Shown: positions 1-9,153, counted from the first letter of the stretch. The stretch: 20,612 nucleotides of DNA from an uncultured Enterobacter sp. (GCA_946477805.1 CAMKZP010000014.1:1-20612); one strand, 5' to 3'. The notes: a model not told the origin generated them from the letters alone. Program-made: numbers and translations.

Positions 1-2
1 TC

Positions 3-146
3 CCTGAACTGCCGTGGTATGAACACGTTTCGGAGATCGTTGGGCACCTGATCTGGTTCTGGTCGATCGAGATTATTCGCCGCGATTTGCGCAACCGAAT
101 CGCGCACGAGCCCGATCCGGAGATCCCGCTGGGCCAACCGCGTTAA
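3..146 (+). CDS. 3' end of an unidentified gene (partial)
   Basis: An open frame enters from the left edge and ends at TAA 144-146, giving the last 47 residues of a protein that starts outside the window. The visible part begins PELPWYEH, has an aromatic, fairly hydrophobic stretch (VGHLIWFWSIEII) and ends in a charged, proline-rich tail (HEPDPEIPLGQPR). Its stop codon runs directly into the A-tract of a strong terminator, which supports a real gene end. In E. coli the convergent neighbour of tldD is the LysR regulator aaeR, but this tail does not resemble the AaeR C-terminus as I remember it, so I do not assign it. The opposite strand is also open here, so the strand choice rests on the terminator placement. 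Confidence 0.6.
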   Translation, partial: PELPWYEHVSEIVGHLIWFWSIEIIRRDLRNRIAHEPDPEIPLGQPR

Positions 147-180
147 AAAAAAAGGCGCTACCCCGGGTAGCGCCCTTTTT
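145..180. terminator. Bidirectional Rho-independent terminator between the left-edge gene and tldD
   Basis: A perfect 9-bp stem (GGCGCTACC 154-162, GGTAGCGCC 166-174) with a 3-base loop is flanked by nine A residues on the left (145-153) and five T residues on the right (176-180). It can therefore end transcription in both directions: the left-edge gene on plus and the long tldD transcript on minus. The left gene's TAA stop shares its last two bases with the A-tract. Confidence 0.93.
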
Positions 181-193
181 ATGCCTGTTCAGG

Positions 194-1639
194 TCAGGCC
201 GTGCCGCCCACCGTCAAACTGTCGACTTTCAGCGTCGGCTGGCCCACGCCAACCGGCAGGCTCTGCCCCTCTTTACCGCAAACGCCCACGCCGTTATCCA
301 GCTTCAGATCGTTACCGACCATTGAGATCTGCTGCATGGCTTCAATACCGGAGCCAATCAGGGTGGCGCCCTTCACCGCTTTGGTCACTTTACCCTTTTC
401 AATCAGGTAGGCTTCCGAGGTGGAGAAGACAAACTTACCGGAGGTGATATCCACCTGGCCGCCGCCAAAGTTCGGCGCGAAGATGCCGTAATCCACGGAT
501 TCGATAATTTCCTGCGGGGTGGACTGACCCGGCAGCATGTAAGTGTTGGTCATGCGCGGCATCGGCAGATGGGCGTATGACTCACGGCGGCCGTTGCCCG
601 TTGGCGCAACGCCCATCAGGCGCGCGTTGAGTTTGTCCTGCATGTAGCCTTTAAGCACGCCGTTTTCAATCAGAACGTTGTACTGACCTGGCGTACCTTC
701 ATCATCGATAGAAATTGAGCCGCGGCGGTCAAGCATGGTGCCGTCATCCACGACGGTGCAAAGCTCAGAGGAGACAAGCTGCCCCATCTGGCCGCTGAAC
801 ACGGATGTCCCGCGACGATTGAAGTCTCCTTCCAGACCGTGGCCGACCGCTTCGTGCAGCAGGACGCCAGGCCAGCCAGCCCCCAGCACTACCGGGAACG
901 CGCCCGCCGGAGCCGCTACGGCATTCAGATTGACCAGCGCCATGCGCACGGCCTCTTTTGCCCACGCGTCAGCGCGCGCTTCACCGTCAACGTCGCCCAG
1001 GAACCAGTCGTAACCGAAACGACCGCCGCCGCCGCTTGAGCCGCGTTCACGTTTGCCGTCGTCATCGACCTGCACGCTGATGGACAGACGAACCAGCGGG
1101 CGCACGTCGGCGGCCAGCGTGCCGTCGGTCGCCGCAACCAGAATCAGTTCATAAACGCCGCTCAGGCTGGCGGACACTTCCTGCACGCGCTTATCCGCCG
1201 CGCGCGCCACTTTGTCTACGCGGCGCAGAATATCCAGCTTTTCTTCCCGGCTCATGCTCTGCAGCGGGTCAATGGTGGTGTAGAGCGCAGAGTGCTGTAC
1301 TTCGCCCAGCGTTTTCACGCGACCATCACCCGCGTCGCGCACGATGGTACGGGCGGCCTGGGCGCTTTGCTCCAGCGCGGCAAGGCTAATCTGGTCAGCA
1401 TAGGCAAAGCCCGTTTTCTCGCCGCTCACGGCACGCACGCCGACGCCCTGGTCGATGTTATAGGAACCATCCTTGATGATGCTGTCTTCTAAAACCCAGG
1501 ATTCGTGATAGCTCGACTGGAAATAGAGATCGCCATAGTCGAGACGGCGTTCGGTCAGTTGACCAAGAATGGAGAACAGGTCCTGATGGCTCAGGCCGTT
1601 CGCTGCGAGCAAATGTTCACTTACCAGGTTCAGACTCAT
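194..1639 (-). CDS. tldD: TldD, metalloprotease subunit of TldD/TldE
   Basis: This 481-residue protein is the TldD half of the cytosolic TldD/TldE (PmbA) heterodimer. In E. coli that complex trims the leader peptide of microcin B17 and degrades the CcdA antitoxin. The zinc-site motif HEAVGH lies at about 262-267, and Cys454 near the C-terminus (GVCGKEG) matches the third metal ligand known for the E. coli protein. Glycine-rich stretches (SSGGGGRFGYDW near 201-212, NFGGGQVD) are also typical of the family. Length matches the E. coli protein. It is the last gene of the minus-strand block, 84 bases after yhdP, and its transcript ends at the terminator at 145-180. The Shine-Dalgarno sequence before the ATG is weak. 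No defect is visible. Confidence 0.97.
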   Translation of the reverse strand: MSLNLVSEHLLAANGLSHQDLFSILGQLTERRLDYGDLYFQSSYHESWVLEDSIIKDGSYNIDQGVGVRAVSGEKTGFAYADQISLAALEQSAQAARTIVRDAGDGRVKTLGEVQHSALYTTIDPLQSMSREEKLDILRRVDKVARAADKRVQEVSASLSGVYELILVAATDGTLAADVRPLVRLSISVQVDDDGKRERGSSGGGGRFGYDWFLGDVDGEARADAWAKEAVRMALVNLNAVAAPAGAFPVVLGAGWPGVLLHEAVGHGLEGDFNRRGTSVFSGQMGQLVSSELCTVVDDGTMLDRRGSISIDDEGTPGQYNVLIENGVLKGYMQDKLNARLMGVAPTGNGRRESYAHLPMPRMTNTYMLPGQSTPQEIIESVDYGIFAPNFGGGQVDITSGKFVFSTSEAYLIEKGKVTKAVKGATLIGSGIEAMQQISMVGNDLKLDNGVGVCGKEGQSLPVGVGQPTLKVDSLTVGGTA

Positions 1640-1660
1640 CGTATTGCTACTCGTTCGTTG

Positions 1661-1673
1661 CCGCCCGGGGCGG
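1661..1673 (-). other. Small GC-rich hairpin in the yhdP-tldD spacer
   Basis: CCGCC-CGG-GGCGG forms a 5-bp all-GC stem in the tldD leader, about 20 bases upstream of its ATG. On the minus strand no U-run follows, so it does not look like a terminator for yhdP. It may be a processing or stabilising hairpin, or chance. Confidence 0.3.
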
Positions 1674-1723
1674 TAAAAAGATCGTATTTATTGAGAGTGA
1701 GGCAATTACCTGCCCACGTCAAA

Positions 1724-4700
1724 TCATTGCTGTGCATCTTTGCGCGGCTGGCGCAGCACTTCATTAATCTGTGGTTTATCAATCGGGCCCGTAATGCGGT
1801 AGCGCAGAATGGAGACCTTGTTCCAGAGCGGTCCCAGCACCTTGCTGGCCGCAAACACCGCCGCACCGACGATGGGGTTGACCACAAAGGCCGCCGCAAC
1901 GCCCACGCTCGCGGAGATCTCCGGCGCGACCACGGCTTCCATATCCAGCTCGCGGCGCACCAGATTCACCGAGCCTTTCATCGCGATATCCGCTTCCAGG
2001 CCATCCACCAGCGTATCGTCGGTGTGCAGCACGCCATCTTTGATCCACGCCGTGCTGCGGATGGAATCATAGTAGAAACCTTCGCTGAAGGTATCGCTGA
2101 AATCGAAGCGCAGCTTGCGCAGCAGCGCGTCAAAGCTCAGCAGGCGCAGGATCTGCCCGGCGCGCCCCGTGCTTACATCGGCAATTTCACCCTTGCCGAA
2201 ATGGGTCTTCAGGATCCCGTTAAGCGAGGCTACGTCAGGTTTCCACGGGGCTGCACGCCAGTGTAAATCGTAATTCACGTCGAAGGACGACCCGCGAAGC
2301 GGCGTGCTGATGCCGAAGAAATTCGCCGCCGCATCCAGCCTGTTGCCCTTGATGTCGCCTTTCAGCGAAGTGCGCTGCGCGCCGGGGTTATTGACCCATT
2401 CGCCGTTCGCCGTCAGGCGACCAAAGCCGGTATCCACCAGCCCGCCGGAGAGACTCAGCGTATTCCCCTTGATGGCGAAATCACCGTCGATGCGGCCATA
2501 TTTCTGCCCCCACAGCCAGCACTCCGCGCAGCGCAGCTGCAGATCGGGCCAGCCGCTGAAATCCACGCGAGAGGTATTCCCCAACGGCGACGGGGCGGCT
2601 GGCTGCTCTTTTCCGCCTGCGGTTGCAGGGTTGTAGTAAAGATAGCGGATGGCCGCCTGCCACGGCGCGCTGTCGCGCATGGTCAGAGTGGCGTTGATCT
2701 CACGCCCCTGCGCCTCGACTTTTGAGCCGTTCTGCGTCGGCTGCGAGACAATGCTCAGATTGTTCCACTGCTGTCCGCCCAGGGTCAACGCCGGTGTGCG
2801 CACGGTGACAGACTGCGGGAACTGCGCGGTGTCATCGACGTTTTGCCCAACGCCCTTCTGGAACAGCGCCAGCCACTCTGCGCCGTCCATCGCGGGCAGG
2901 TTCAGTTCGACCCCCGAGTGCTCGGGTAAAGGTGGAAGGGAGCGGCTGTCCGTCGTCCAGATGGCTCTGTCGAGCGTCAGCTTGTGCTGTAACAGCCAGC
3001 GGCTGTTAAAATGGTTTGTCCCGCCCGCGCTTCCCGTTAAATCAAAGCTGTTCAGGCCGCCCGCGACGTTTATCTTCATCGGCAGAGGCTCGCCGGCTTT
3101 TTTATCCAGCGGAGCAGGCAGCCGGCTGCTGATGTTTTTCAGGTCGCCGGTGATGTCGACGTTATAGCGCGCGCTGGCGCGGTAAGGCAGATCGATTGCC
3201 ACCTTGCCATTCCAGGAGACCGAACCGTCAACGTCTTTCTCGATCGGCTTCGGCAGCACGTCCATGCGTGAAGGCTGCCAGTTCGCGTCAAGATTGACCG
3301 CCACCTGGTAGGCTTTTTCACCTTCGGTGGTTGAGAAGTCGATGTTAACGGGCTGATTAAACCAGGTGGCCTGCAGCGGCTCGCTTTTCAGATTGCCGTT
3401 AACAAAGCTGAACTGGCCGCTGAGGTTTTTCAGCGTGCTCTCCAGCGGCTTGATATAGAGGCTGTTGTTACGCAGCCGCACGTCACCTTTGGCCGTCGTC
3501 ATCTCGCCATCGAGCGGGATATCCAGATGTAAGCGAGCATTCACATCGCCATCCAGCTGCAGCTGCTGTAGGGTAGCGGCCAGCGACTCTTTCAGCGGCG
3601 TATTCTCAAAGTACGGGCCAACGGCGTTGCCCGGGCCGTTGATATCCGCATCGATGAGTAATTTCTCTTTTGAATAATCCGGAATGTTTGCCGTCAGGTT
3701 GCTGGCCGTTACGCCGCCCAGCGCAACGCTGTCGGACTTCATCCACAATCCGTCATTCAGGAAGTTGAGTTCGATATCCAGATTTTTCAGCGCGGGCCAG
3801 CCCGGCTGGAAGGCAAAGGTGGCATTGTGCAGCGGCACCAGTACCTGGAACTGCCCCTCATTATGCTTGTACGGGAACAGATGCGGGTTGCCGCCGTAGA
3901 CCAGCGTGGCGTTATCGGCCTGGCCACCCTGAATCGCGCCGCTCAGGTAGTCAACCAGCGCTTTCCCCATCAGGTTTTCCGGGAAGTAGCGCCAGGCCTG
4001 TGAGCCATCGTCAGTGCTGATGCCCGCAAGAATGCCCAGCCAGGGCTCATCGCCTTCGGGCTGTAAATAGCGGAAATCGCCGCGGGCGTGTACCGCTTTG
4101 GCTTTTACATCAATGTTGCGGCCATCCAGCTGAAAACCTTTGTCGTTCTTCAGCCAGTTAAGCGTGGCATTGCCCTGCTCGATTTCCAGAGGCGCCCGGA
4201 AGACGGTTTCATAGGGCATGCTGGCGTCACGCATATCGACCGTCAGCCTGCCATTCTGGACGCTCCCCTCCAGCTTGCCGCTGAAGTGTTCAGCGCCCGG
4301 AAGCAGCTTCCACTGCTTCCAGGCGAGATCTTTCCACGTGGCCTGAAAGCGGGTTTTCTCCGTCGCCTGCAGCGGGATATCCAGCGCCAGGGTGTTGATC
4401 TTCCCGCCTGGCTGCGTCGCCAGCCAGATTTCACCCAGCCCCGGCGAGAGTTTTGCCGCCATCGAGCGCAGCCCTTCCACCGCCGACAGGTCCAGGTTGC
4501 TGGCGCGAACGCGCAGTTCATCGCTGCGTTTACCGTTTTTGCCGCCGACGTCCTGCTCGGGTATCCAGGCCAGCGTCAGCGCGCCTCGTGGCCAGGGTTT
4601 GCCGTCCATCGTGATGCGGGTATCCGGAATAGCAAACTGCCAGCCTTCGCGCTCTTTTGTCACGTGTGCAGTCAGGTTATCAACGGAGAGCTGATGCGGA

Positions 4701-5524
4701 TTGTTTTCCCCTTTCCAGCTCGCGCCCCCCTGCTTCAGCCAGATATCACCGCTGGCGAATTCCCCGTTCGTCAGGGTCATCCAGCCTTCCAGGCTAAAAC
4801 GGGCGGTTTCCAGCTGCATATTTTGCTGTATCCAGTCGCCCAGCCAGGGCTTCACGTCGACGTCATCGGCCTGCAGCCAGACTTTGCCGTTGTTCAGCAG
4901 GCCGTCATCATCACGCAGATCCATGCGCACCTGCATCACGCCGTGCTGCCCGTTCAGGCTGGAAAGGTTAACCTGCCCTTCGGCGCGGTGACGATCTTTT
5001 CCGTTCAGCCAGGTGAGCTGCGGGATCGCCAGCTCCGCGCGCTGGCCAGAGAGCGTAATAAAGCTCACCTCGCTGTCCCGGAGATCGAAATGATCGAACT
5101 GGCGCAGGAAGAGATCGCTAAAACGGTTGGTTTCCAGCCCTCGATCGCTATCGCCGCCGCTCAGCGGCGTATTGGTCAAAAACTGCAGCTGATAAAAGGT
5201 GAGATCGCGAAACTGCCAGCGCAGATGCAGCAGGCTTTGCCAGACGTCCAGCGCCAGGGTCACGCGTTTGATTTTAAGATGGCCGCCGTCTTTCAGGCTG
5301 GCGTTGATATCCCGCACGTCGAGCGTCGGGCCGAAGTTCTGCCAGCTCGCGTCGATCTGGCTCACATACACCGGCACGCCGGTAGACGATTCGATTTTCG
5401 CCAGCAGCTGCGGACGCCAGCTGTCAAGATGCGGTAGAACGAGGCGCAGCCCGCTCACGAGCAACGCGACAATCACGACCAGCGTTGCCCCTGTAAGCAG
5501 TAATATCCCCGGCAATCGCCTCAC
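1724..5524 (-). CDS. yhdP: YhdP, AsmA-like inner-membrane phospholipid transport protein
   Basis: A very large protein (1266 residues from the chosen start) anchored by one N-terminal membrane segment (about residues 5-25, LPGILLLTGATLVVIVALLV). The rest is a long, repetitive, beta-rich periplasmic body typical of AsmA/TamB-type lipid-transfer proteins, ending in a conserved AsmA-like region (GLEADIAMKGSVNLVRRELD). In E. coli YhdP works with TamB and YdbH to move phospholipids to the outer membrane, and it affects stationary-phase permeability and cyclic enterobacterial common antigen function. I chose GTG 5522-5524 rather than the in-frame ATG 36 bases upstream: a GGAGAG Shine-Dalgarno sits just before the GTG, and MRRLPGILLL is the known E. 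coli start, giving the same length. It follows rng after 43 bases. No frameshift is seen. Confidence 0.95.
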   Translation of the reverse strand: MRRLPGILLLTGATLVVIVALLVSGLRLVLPHLDSWRPQLLAKIESSTGVPVYVSQIDASWQNFGPTLDVRDINASLKDGGHLKIKRVTLALDVWQSLLHLRWQFRDLTFYQLQFLTNTPLSGGDSDRGLETNRFSDLFLRQFDHFDLRDSEVSFITLSGQRAELAIPQLTWLNGKDRHRAEGQVNLSSLNGQHGVMQVRMDLRDDDGLLNNGKVWLQADDVDVKPWLGDWIQQNMQLETARFSLEGWMTLTNGEFASGDIWLKQGGASWKGENNPHQLSVDNLTAHVTKEREGWQFAIPDTRITMDGKPWPRGALTLAWIPEQDVGGKNGKRSDELRVRASNLDLSAVEGLRSMAAKLSPGLGEIWLATQPGGKINTLALDIPLQATEKTRFQATWKDLAWKQWKLLPGAEHFSGKLEGSVQNGRLTVDMRDASMPYETVFRAPLEIEQGNATLNWLKNDKGFQLDGRNIDVKAKAVHARGDFRYLQPEGDEPWLGILAGISTDDGSQAWRYFPENLMGKALVDYLSGAIQGGQADNATLVYGGNPHLFPYKHNEGQFQVLVPLHNATFAFQPGWPALKNLDIELNFLNDGLWMKSDSVALGGVTASNLTANIPDYSKEKLLIDADINGPGNAVGPYFENTPLKESLAATLQQLQLDGDVNARLHLDIPLDGEMTTAKGDVRLRNNSLYIKPLESTLKNLSGQFSFVNGNLKSEPLQATWFNQPVNIDFSTTEGEKAYQVAVNLDANWQPSRMDVLPKPIEKDVDGSVSWNGKVAIDLPYRASARYNVDITGDLKNISSRLPAPLDKKAGEPLPMKINVAGGLNSFDLTGSAGGTNHFNSRWLLQHKLTLDRAIWTTDSRSLPPLPEHSGVELNLPAMDGAEWLALFQKGVGQNVDDTAQFPQSVTVRTPALTLGGQQWNNLSIVSQPTQNGSKVEAQGREINATLTMRDSAPWQAAIRYLYYNPATAGGKEQPAAPSPLGNTSRVDFSGWPDLQLRCAECWLWGQKYGRIDGDFAIKGNTLSLSGGLVDTGFGRLTANGEWVNNPGAQRTSLKGDIKGNRLDAAANFFGISTPLRGSSFDVNYDLHWRAAPWKPDVASLNGILKTHFGKGEIADVSTGRAGQILRLLSFDALLRKLRFDFSDTFSEGFYYDSIRSTAWIKDGVLHTDDTLVDGLEADIAMKGSVNLVRRELDMEAVVAPEISASVGVAAAFVVNPIVGAAVFAASKVLGPLWNKVSILRYRITGPIDKPQINEVLRQPRKDAQQ

Positions 5525-5567
5525 GCATCTCTCCTTGTCAGCTCTGGTCTCGCAGCGCACTGCGGGT

Positions 5568-7037
5568 TTACATCATCACTACGTCAAATTGCTCCTGGTT
5601 ATAGAGCGGTTCGATCTGCACTTTAACCTGTTTGCCGACAAAAATTTCCACTTCCGCCAGCGCATGGGACTCTTCACCTTTTAGTGCTTCAGCCACCGAA
5701 GGGGAAGCATAGACCAGAAAACGGTCGGAGTCGTAGGCGTGATGGACGCGCACAATTTCACGCATGATTTCGTAGCAGACGGTCTCCACCGACTTTACCG
5801 TGCCGCGTCCGTGGCAGGTAGGACACTCGTTGCACAGCACATGTTCCACGCTTTCACGGGTCCGTTTACGGGTCATTTCCACCAGGCCCAGCTGCGAGAA
5901 GCCGTTGATGCTGGTTTTCACGCGATCTTTGCTCAGCGCCTGCTCAAGCGAGTGCAGCACGCGGCGGCGATGGTCTTCATTATTCATATCGATAAAGTCG
6001 ATGATGATAATGCCGCCCAGATTGCGCAGACGAAGCTGCCGCGCAATGGCCTGCGTCGCTTCAATGTTGGTGTTGAAGATCGTGTCATCCAGATTGCGAT
6101 GGCCGACAAATGCCCCGGTGTTGATATCCACGGTGGTCATCGCTTCGGTCTGATCGATAATCAGATAGCCGCCGGACTTCAGCTCGACCTTACGCTCCAG
6201 CGCGCGCTGAATTTCGTTTTCGACATCAAAGAGATCGAAAATAGGCTGGCGGCCTGAGTAGTGCTCCAGCAGGCCCGGCATTTCAGGAATGTACTCGGCG
6301 GTAAACTCCAGTAACGCTTCATACGTCAGCCGGGAGTCCACGCGTATGCGGTCGAGCTGCGCATCGGCAAAATCACGCAGAACACGCTGCGCCAGCGCCA
6401 GCTCGCCGTACAGCTGATAGCGGGTCTGGTTGCGTTTTTTACGCTCCATCACTTTGGTCCAGACGCGCTTGAGGTAGGCGGCATCGGATGCCAGATCCTC
6501 TTCGCTGATCCCTTCCGCCGCGGTGCGGATGATAAACCCGCCCTGCTCGTCACAGTAGGCGCTGACCACCTTCTTCAGGCGCTCGCGCTCGGTTTCGCTC
6601 TCAATGCGCTGAGAGACGCCCACGTGCGACGCGCCGGGCATGAAAACAAGATAGCGTGAGGGTAAGGTGATGTCGGTCGTCAGGCGGGCGCCTTTGGTGC
6701 CCAGCGGATCTTTTACCACCTGTACCATCAGATCCTGGCCCTGACGCACCAGCTCGGAGATGTCGCGCACGGCGAACTGCTTTTGCTCTTCGCCTGCCAC
6801 GCACTCGGTATGCGGCATGATGTCGGAGGCGTGGAGAAACGCCGCTTTATCGAGTCCAATATCTACAAAAGCCGCCTGCATACCCGGCAGTACGCGACTG
6901 ACACGACCTTTGTAGATATTGCCTACTATCCCGCGCCGCGCTTCACGTTCAATATGAATTTCCTGAAGAATGCCACCATCAATGTAGGCCACACGGGTTT
7001 CCGAGGGCGTTACGTTTACCAACAATTCAGCCGTCAT
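5568..7037 (-). CDS. rng: Ribonuclease G
   Basis: A 489-residue member of the RNase E/G family, which matures the 5' end of 16S rRNA and turns over selected mRNAs. An S1 RNA-binding region (about 37-130, with NIYKGRVSRVLPGMQAAFVD) precedes the 5' sensor and the DNase I-like catalytic core. The metal-binding aspartates are visible as VDINTG (Asp304) and DFID (Asp347). The Zn-link CPTCHGRG lies at about 405-412. It lacks the long C-terminal scaffold of RNase E, as expected for RNase G. The start is the ATG at 7035-7037 (MTAELLVNV), as in E. coli. An in-frame GTG six codons upstream is the alternative. The start overlaps the 3' end of yhdE by 11 bases, which suggests translational coupling. Confidence 0.97.
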   Translation of the reverse strand: MTAELLVNVTPSETRVAYIDGGILQEIHIEREARRGIVGNIYKGRVSRVLPGMQAAFVDIGLDKAAFLHASDIMPHTECVAGEEQKQFAVRDISELVRQGQDLMVQVVKDPLGTKGARLTTDITLPSRYLVFMPGASHVGVSQRIESETERERLKKVVSAYCDEQGGFIIRTAAEGISEEDLASDAAYLKRVWTKVMERKKRNQTRYQLYGELALAQRVLRDFADAQLDRIRVDSRLTYEALLEFTAEYIPEMPGLLEHYSGRQPIFDLFDVENEIQRALERKVELKSGGYLIIDQTEAMTTVDINTGAFVGHRNLDDTIFNTNIEATQAIARQLRLRNLGGIIIIDFIDMNNEDHRRRVLHSLEQALSKDRVKTSINGFSQLGLVEMTRKRTRESVEHVLCNECPTCHGRGTVKSVETVCYEIMREIVRVHHAYDSDRFLVYASPSVAEALKGEESHALAEVEIFVGKQVKVQIEPLYNQEQFDVVMM

Positions 7038-7620
7038 AATTATCCCTTCCCTCACGCAGTGAGTTAAAATTACTCAGCAACTCATACGTTTCCACCAGCG
7101 GTAAGCCGACTACGGCGTGATAGCTGCCATTAATCTTCCTGACAAAACAGCCACCCAGCCCCTGAATACCGTATGCACCTGCTTTATCCATCGGTTCACC
7201 GCTGGCAATGTAAGCGGCAATCTCGTCGTCGGTAAGCGCTCTGAACGTGACGTCCGTGACGACCAGGCAATCCAGCACGTGCTGGCTGTCGGCCAGCGCA
7301 ACGGCCGTCATCACCTGATGCGTTTGCCCGGACATTTTGCGCAGCATACGCGCCGCGTGTTCTGCGTCGCGCGGTTTCTCAAGCACCTCACCGTTCAGAA
7401 TAACGATGGTGTCCGCCCCCAGCACCGGTAAGTCACGCGGCGTTTGCGCCACGCCAGCCTGCGCTTTTTCACGCGCCAGGCGGGAAACGTACTGCCGGGC
7501 ACTTTCGCCTTCAGCACGTTTTTCTTCGATACCGGTGACGATACGTTCGAAGGAGAGACCCAGCTGCGTGAGTAACTCCTGACGACGCGGAGAACCGGAA
7601 GCTAAATAGAGAGACGTCAT
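7027..7620 (-). CDS. yhdE: Maf-family dTTP/UTP pyrophosphatase YhdE
   Basis: A 197-residue Maf protein, a cytosolic nucleoside triphosphate pyrophosphatase; the YhdE branch acts on dTTP, UTP and modified pyrimidines. Maf motifs are visible: the N-terminal LYLASGSPRRQELL, then LGADTIVILNGEVLEKPRD with the catalytic aspartate, and a C-terminal GCFVRKINGSYHAVVGLPL. I start it at ATG 7618-7620 (MTSLYLAS), not eight codons upstream, because this matches the E. coli protein and an AAGG lies at suitable distance. It begins 10 bases after mreD and its end overlaps the rng start by 11 bases, so it belongs to the mre-rng transcription unit. Confidence 0.96.
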   Translation of the reverse strand: MTSLYLASGSPRRQELLTQLGLSFERIVTGIEEKRAEGESARQYVSRLAREKAQAGVAQTPRDLPVLGADTIVILNGEVLEKPRDAEHAARMLRKMSGQTHQVMTAVALADSQHVLDCLVVTDVTFRALTDDEIAAYIASGEPMDKAGAYGIQGLGGCFVRKINGSYHAVVGLPLVETYELLSNFNSLREGRDNYDG

Positions 7621-7630
7621 AGAAACCTTT

Positions 7631-8119
7631 TTACTGCACGGCAAACTGCTGGCGGATTTTACGCATCAGCAGGAACAGCCATGGCCAGAGCACACCGTTA
7701 ACTACACTACTCCAGAACACTTCCGGTCGGAAAGAGACGTTGATCACTAAAAACTCTGCCCAGAAAACAACGATATCCGCCGCGAGCGACAGCAACATCA
7801 CCACCAGCGCCTGTTGCCAGAGCGCGAGATTACGAAAGAGCTGGAATTTGAGTGCGACGAGATACGCCAGAATGCTCATGGATAAAGCGCGAACGCCAAG
7901 CGTAGAGCCACTGATGAGATCCAGTATGGCACCCATCACAAAACCCGTGCCGACATTTACGCGGTGCGGCAGGGCCAGGATCCAGTAGAGCAAAATGAGC
8001 AATACCCAGTTTGGCCGGAAAACGAGGAGATCGTCCGGCCAGGGCATGATTTGCAGTAACAGTGCGATGAGGAACGAGAGCCAGATAACCCAGCGTCCCT
8101 GGCTACGATAACTTGCCAC
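7631..8119 (-). CDS. mreD: MreD, rod-shape-determining membrane protein
   Basis: A 162-residue, strongly hydrophobic protein with about five to six membrane segments (for example WVIWLSFLIALLLQIMPW and WVLLILLYWILAL). It is part of the elongasome with MreB, MreC, RodA, PBP2 and RodZ, which directs lateral peptidoglycan synthesis in rod cells. The start is GTG (8117-8119) and its first base is the last base of the mreC TAG stop (TAGTG), so translation is very likely coupled to mreC. Length and sequence agree with E. coli MreD over the whole protein. Confidence 0.97.
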   Translation of the reverse strand: MASYRSQGRWVIWLSFLIALLLQIMPWPDDLLVFRPNWVLLILLYWILALPHRVNVGTGFVMGAILDLISGSTLGVRALSMSILAYLVALKFQLFRNLALWQQALVVMLLSLAADIVVFWAEFLVINVSFRPEVFWSSVVNGVLWPWLFLLMRKIRQQFAVQ

Positions 8120-9123
8120 TACTGCCCCCCGCTGGAGACTTTAGGCGGCGGCGGTGCGTCCGTTATGCCAGTCGCTGGCGCCGGAACAGGTGCCGGCGGC
8201 CCCATTGCGTCAGGCGCAGGAAGAACCTGCGGCATCATCTGCATCAGACGCTCATTCGCCACGCGATGCACCTCTTCAGGCGTCATCGGGTTGGTGCCGT
8301 TACGATCGGCGCCCCACAGCAGCAGCAGGTAGCGCAGACGCTGTAAACCGGCCGTTGGACGCGCCTGAATAACGGTATAAGCACGTTGCGTATCCAGCTT
8401 CACGGAAGAAACCACCCCGACCGGGTAGCCCTCAGGGAAACGTCCACCCAGACCGGACGTGACCAGCACGTCGCCGACGCGGATGTCCGTGTTGGCCGGC
8501 AGGTGTTCCAGCTGCAGATCGTCCGTGCAACCGTTGCCGGCGGCAATGACGCGAATATCGTTACGCAGCACCTGAATCGGCAGCGCGTGGGTGGCGTCGC
8601 AAATCAGCAGCACGCGGCTGGTCAGTTTGGCAACCGCCACAACCTGGCCGACAACGCCTTTGTCACTGATGACAGGCTGACCTTCGTAGACACCGTTAAC
8701 GCTGCCTTTGTCGATCACCACCTGATCGCTGTAGGGATCGTTAACGGTGGAGATCACCTGGGTGACCATTTTTTGTTCATCCTGGCGCAGCGGCGAGCCA
8801 AGCAGCTCGCGCAGACGCGCGTTTTCCTGCTTGTATTGCCCCAGCATCAGCAGCTCGCTGTTTTTCAGCAGCAGTTCCTGGCGCAACGCCCGGTTTTCGA
8901 GTTCGAGTTGATCGCGTGAAGACAGCGTTTGCGAAACGGAGTCGAGCAGTTCACGGGGACCATTTGATACAAAGTAGAAAGGACTGACGGCGGTATCCAT
9001 GTACGTTCTGATCTGGCTGAACGTACCGAGGCGGCTATCGGCAATAATGACCCCAAGCGCCACCAGAACCGCCAGGATAAGGCGAAACTGTAGCGATGGG
9101 CCACGGCTAAAAATTGGCTTCAT
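8119..9123 (-). CDS. mreC: MreC, rod-shape-determining protein
   Basis: A bitopic inner-membrane protein of 334 residues that links cytoplasmic MreB to the periplasmic elongation machinery and activates PBP2/RodA. A short cytoplasmic N-terminus (MKPIFSRGPS) precedes one membrane helix (about 11-29). A coiled-coil region follows (about 65-110, SRDQLELENRALRQELLLKN...), then the beta-barrel domain (VNGVYEGQPVISDKGVVGQV onward). The C-terminal tail is proline/alanine rich and about 33 residues shorter than in E. coli (367), with different sequence after residue 310. This fits a variable disordered tail rather than truncation, because the stop is fused to the mreD start. It lies 62 bases after mreB, behind a hairpin. 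Confidence 0.96.
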   Translation of the reverse strand: MKPIFSRGPSLQFRLILAVLVALGVIIADSRLGTFSQIRTYMDTAVSPFYFVSNGPRELLDSVSQTLSSRDQLELENRALRQELLLKNSELLMLGQYKQENARLRELLGSPLRQDEQKMVTQVISTVNDPYSDQVVIDKGSVNGVYEGQPVISDKGVVGQVVAVAKLTSRVLLICDATHALPIQVLRNDIRVIAAGNGCTDDLQLEHLPANTDIRVGDVLVTSGLGGRFPEGYPVGVVSSVKLDTQRAYTVIQARPTAGLQRLRYLLLLWGADRNGTNPMTPEEVHRVANERLMQMMPQVLPAPDAMGPPAPVPAPATGITDAPPPPKVSSGGQ

Positions 9124-9153
9124 AGGCTATGCGTATTCTCGCGTCAGAGAGAA

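Noticed and set aside
4088..5437. 449-codon open frame on the plus strand opposite yhdP
   Set aside because: It lies wholly antisense to yhdP, a full-length, well-conserved gene. GC-rich codon use leaves antisense frames open, and its product resembles no family I know.
5525..5560. N-terminal extension of YhdP by 12 codons
   Set aside because: The GTG at 5522-5524 has the better Shine-Dalgarno and reproduces the known family start and length.
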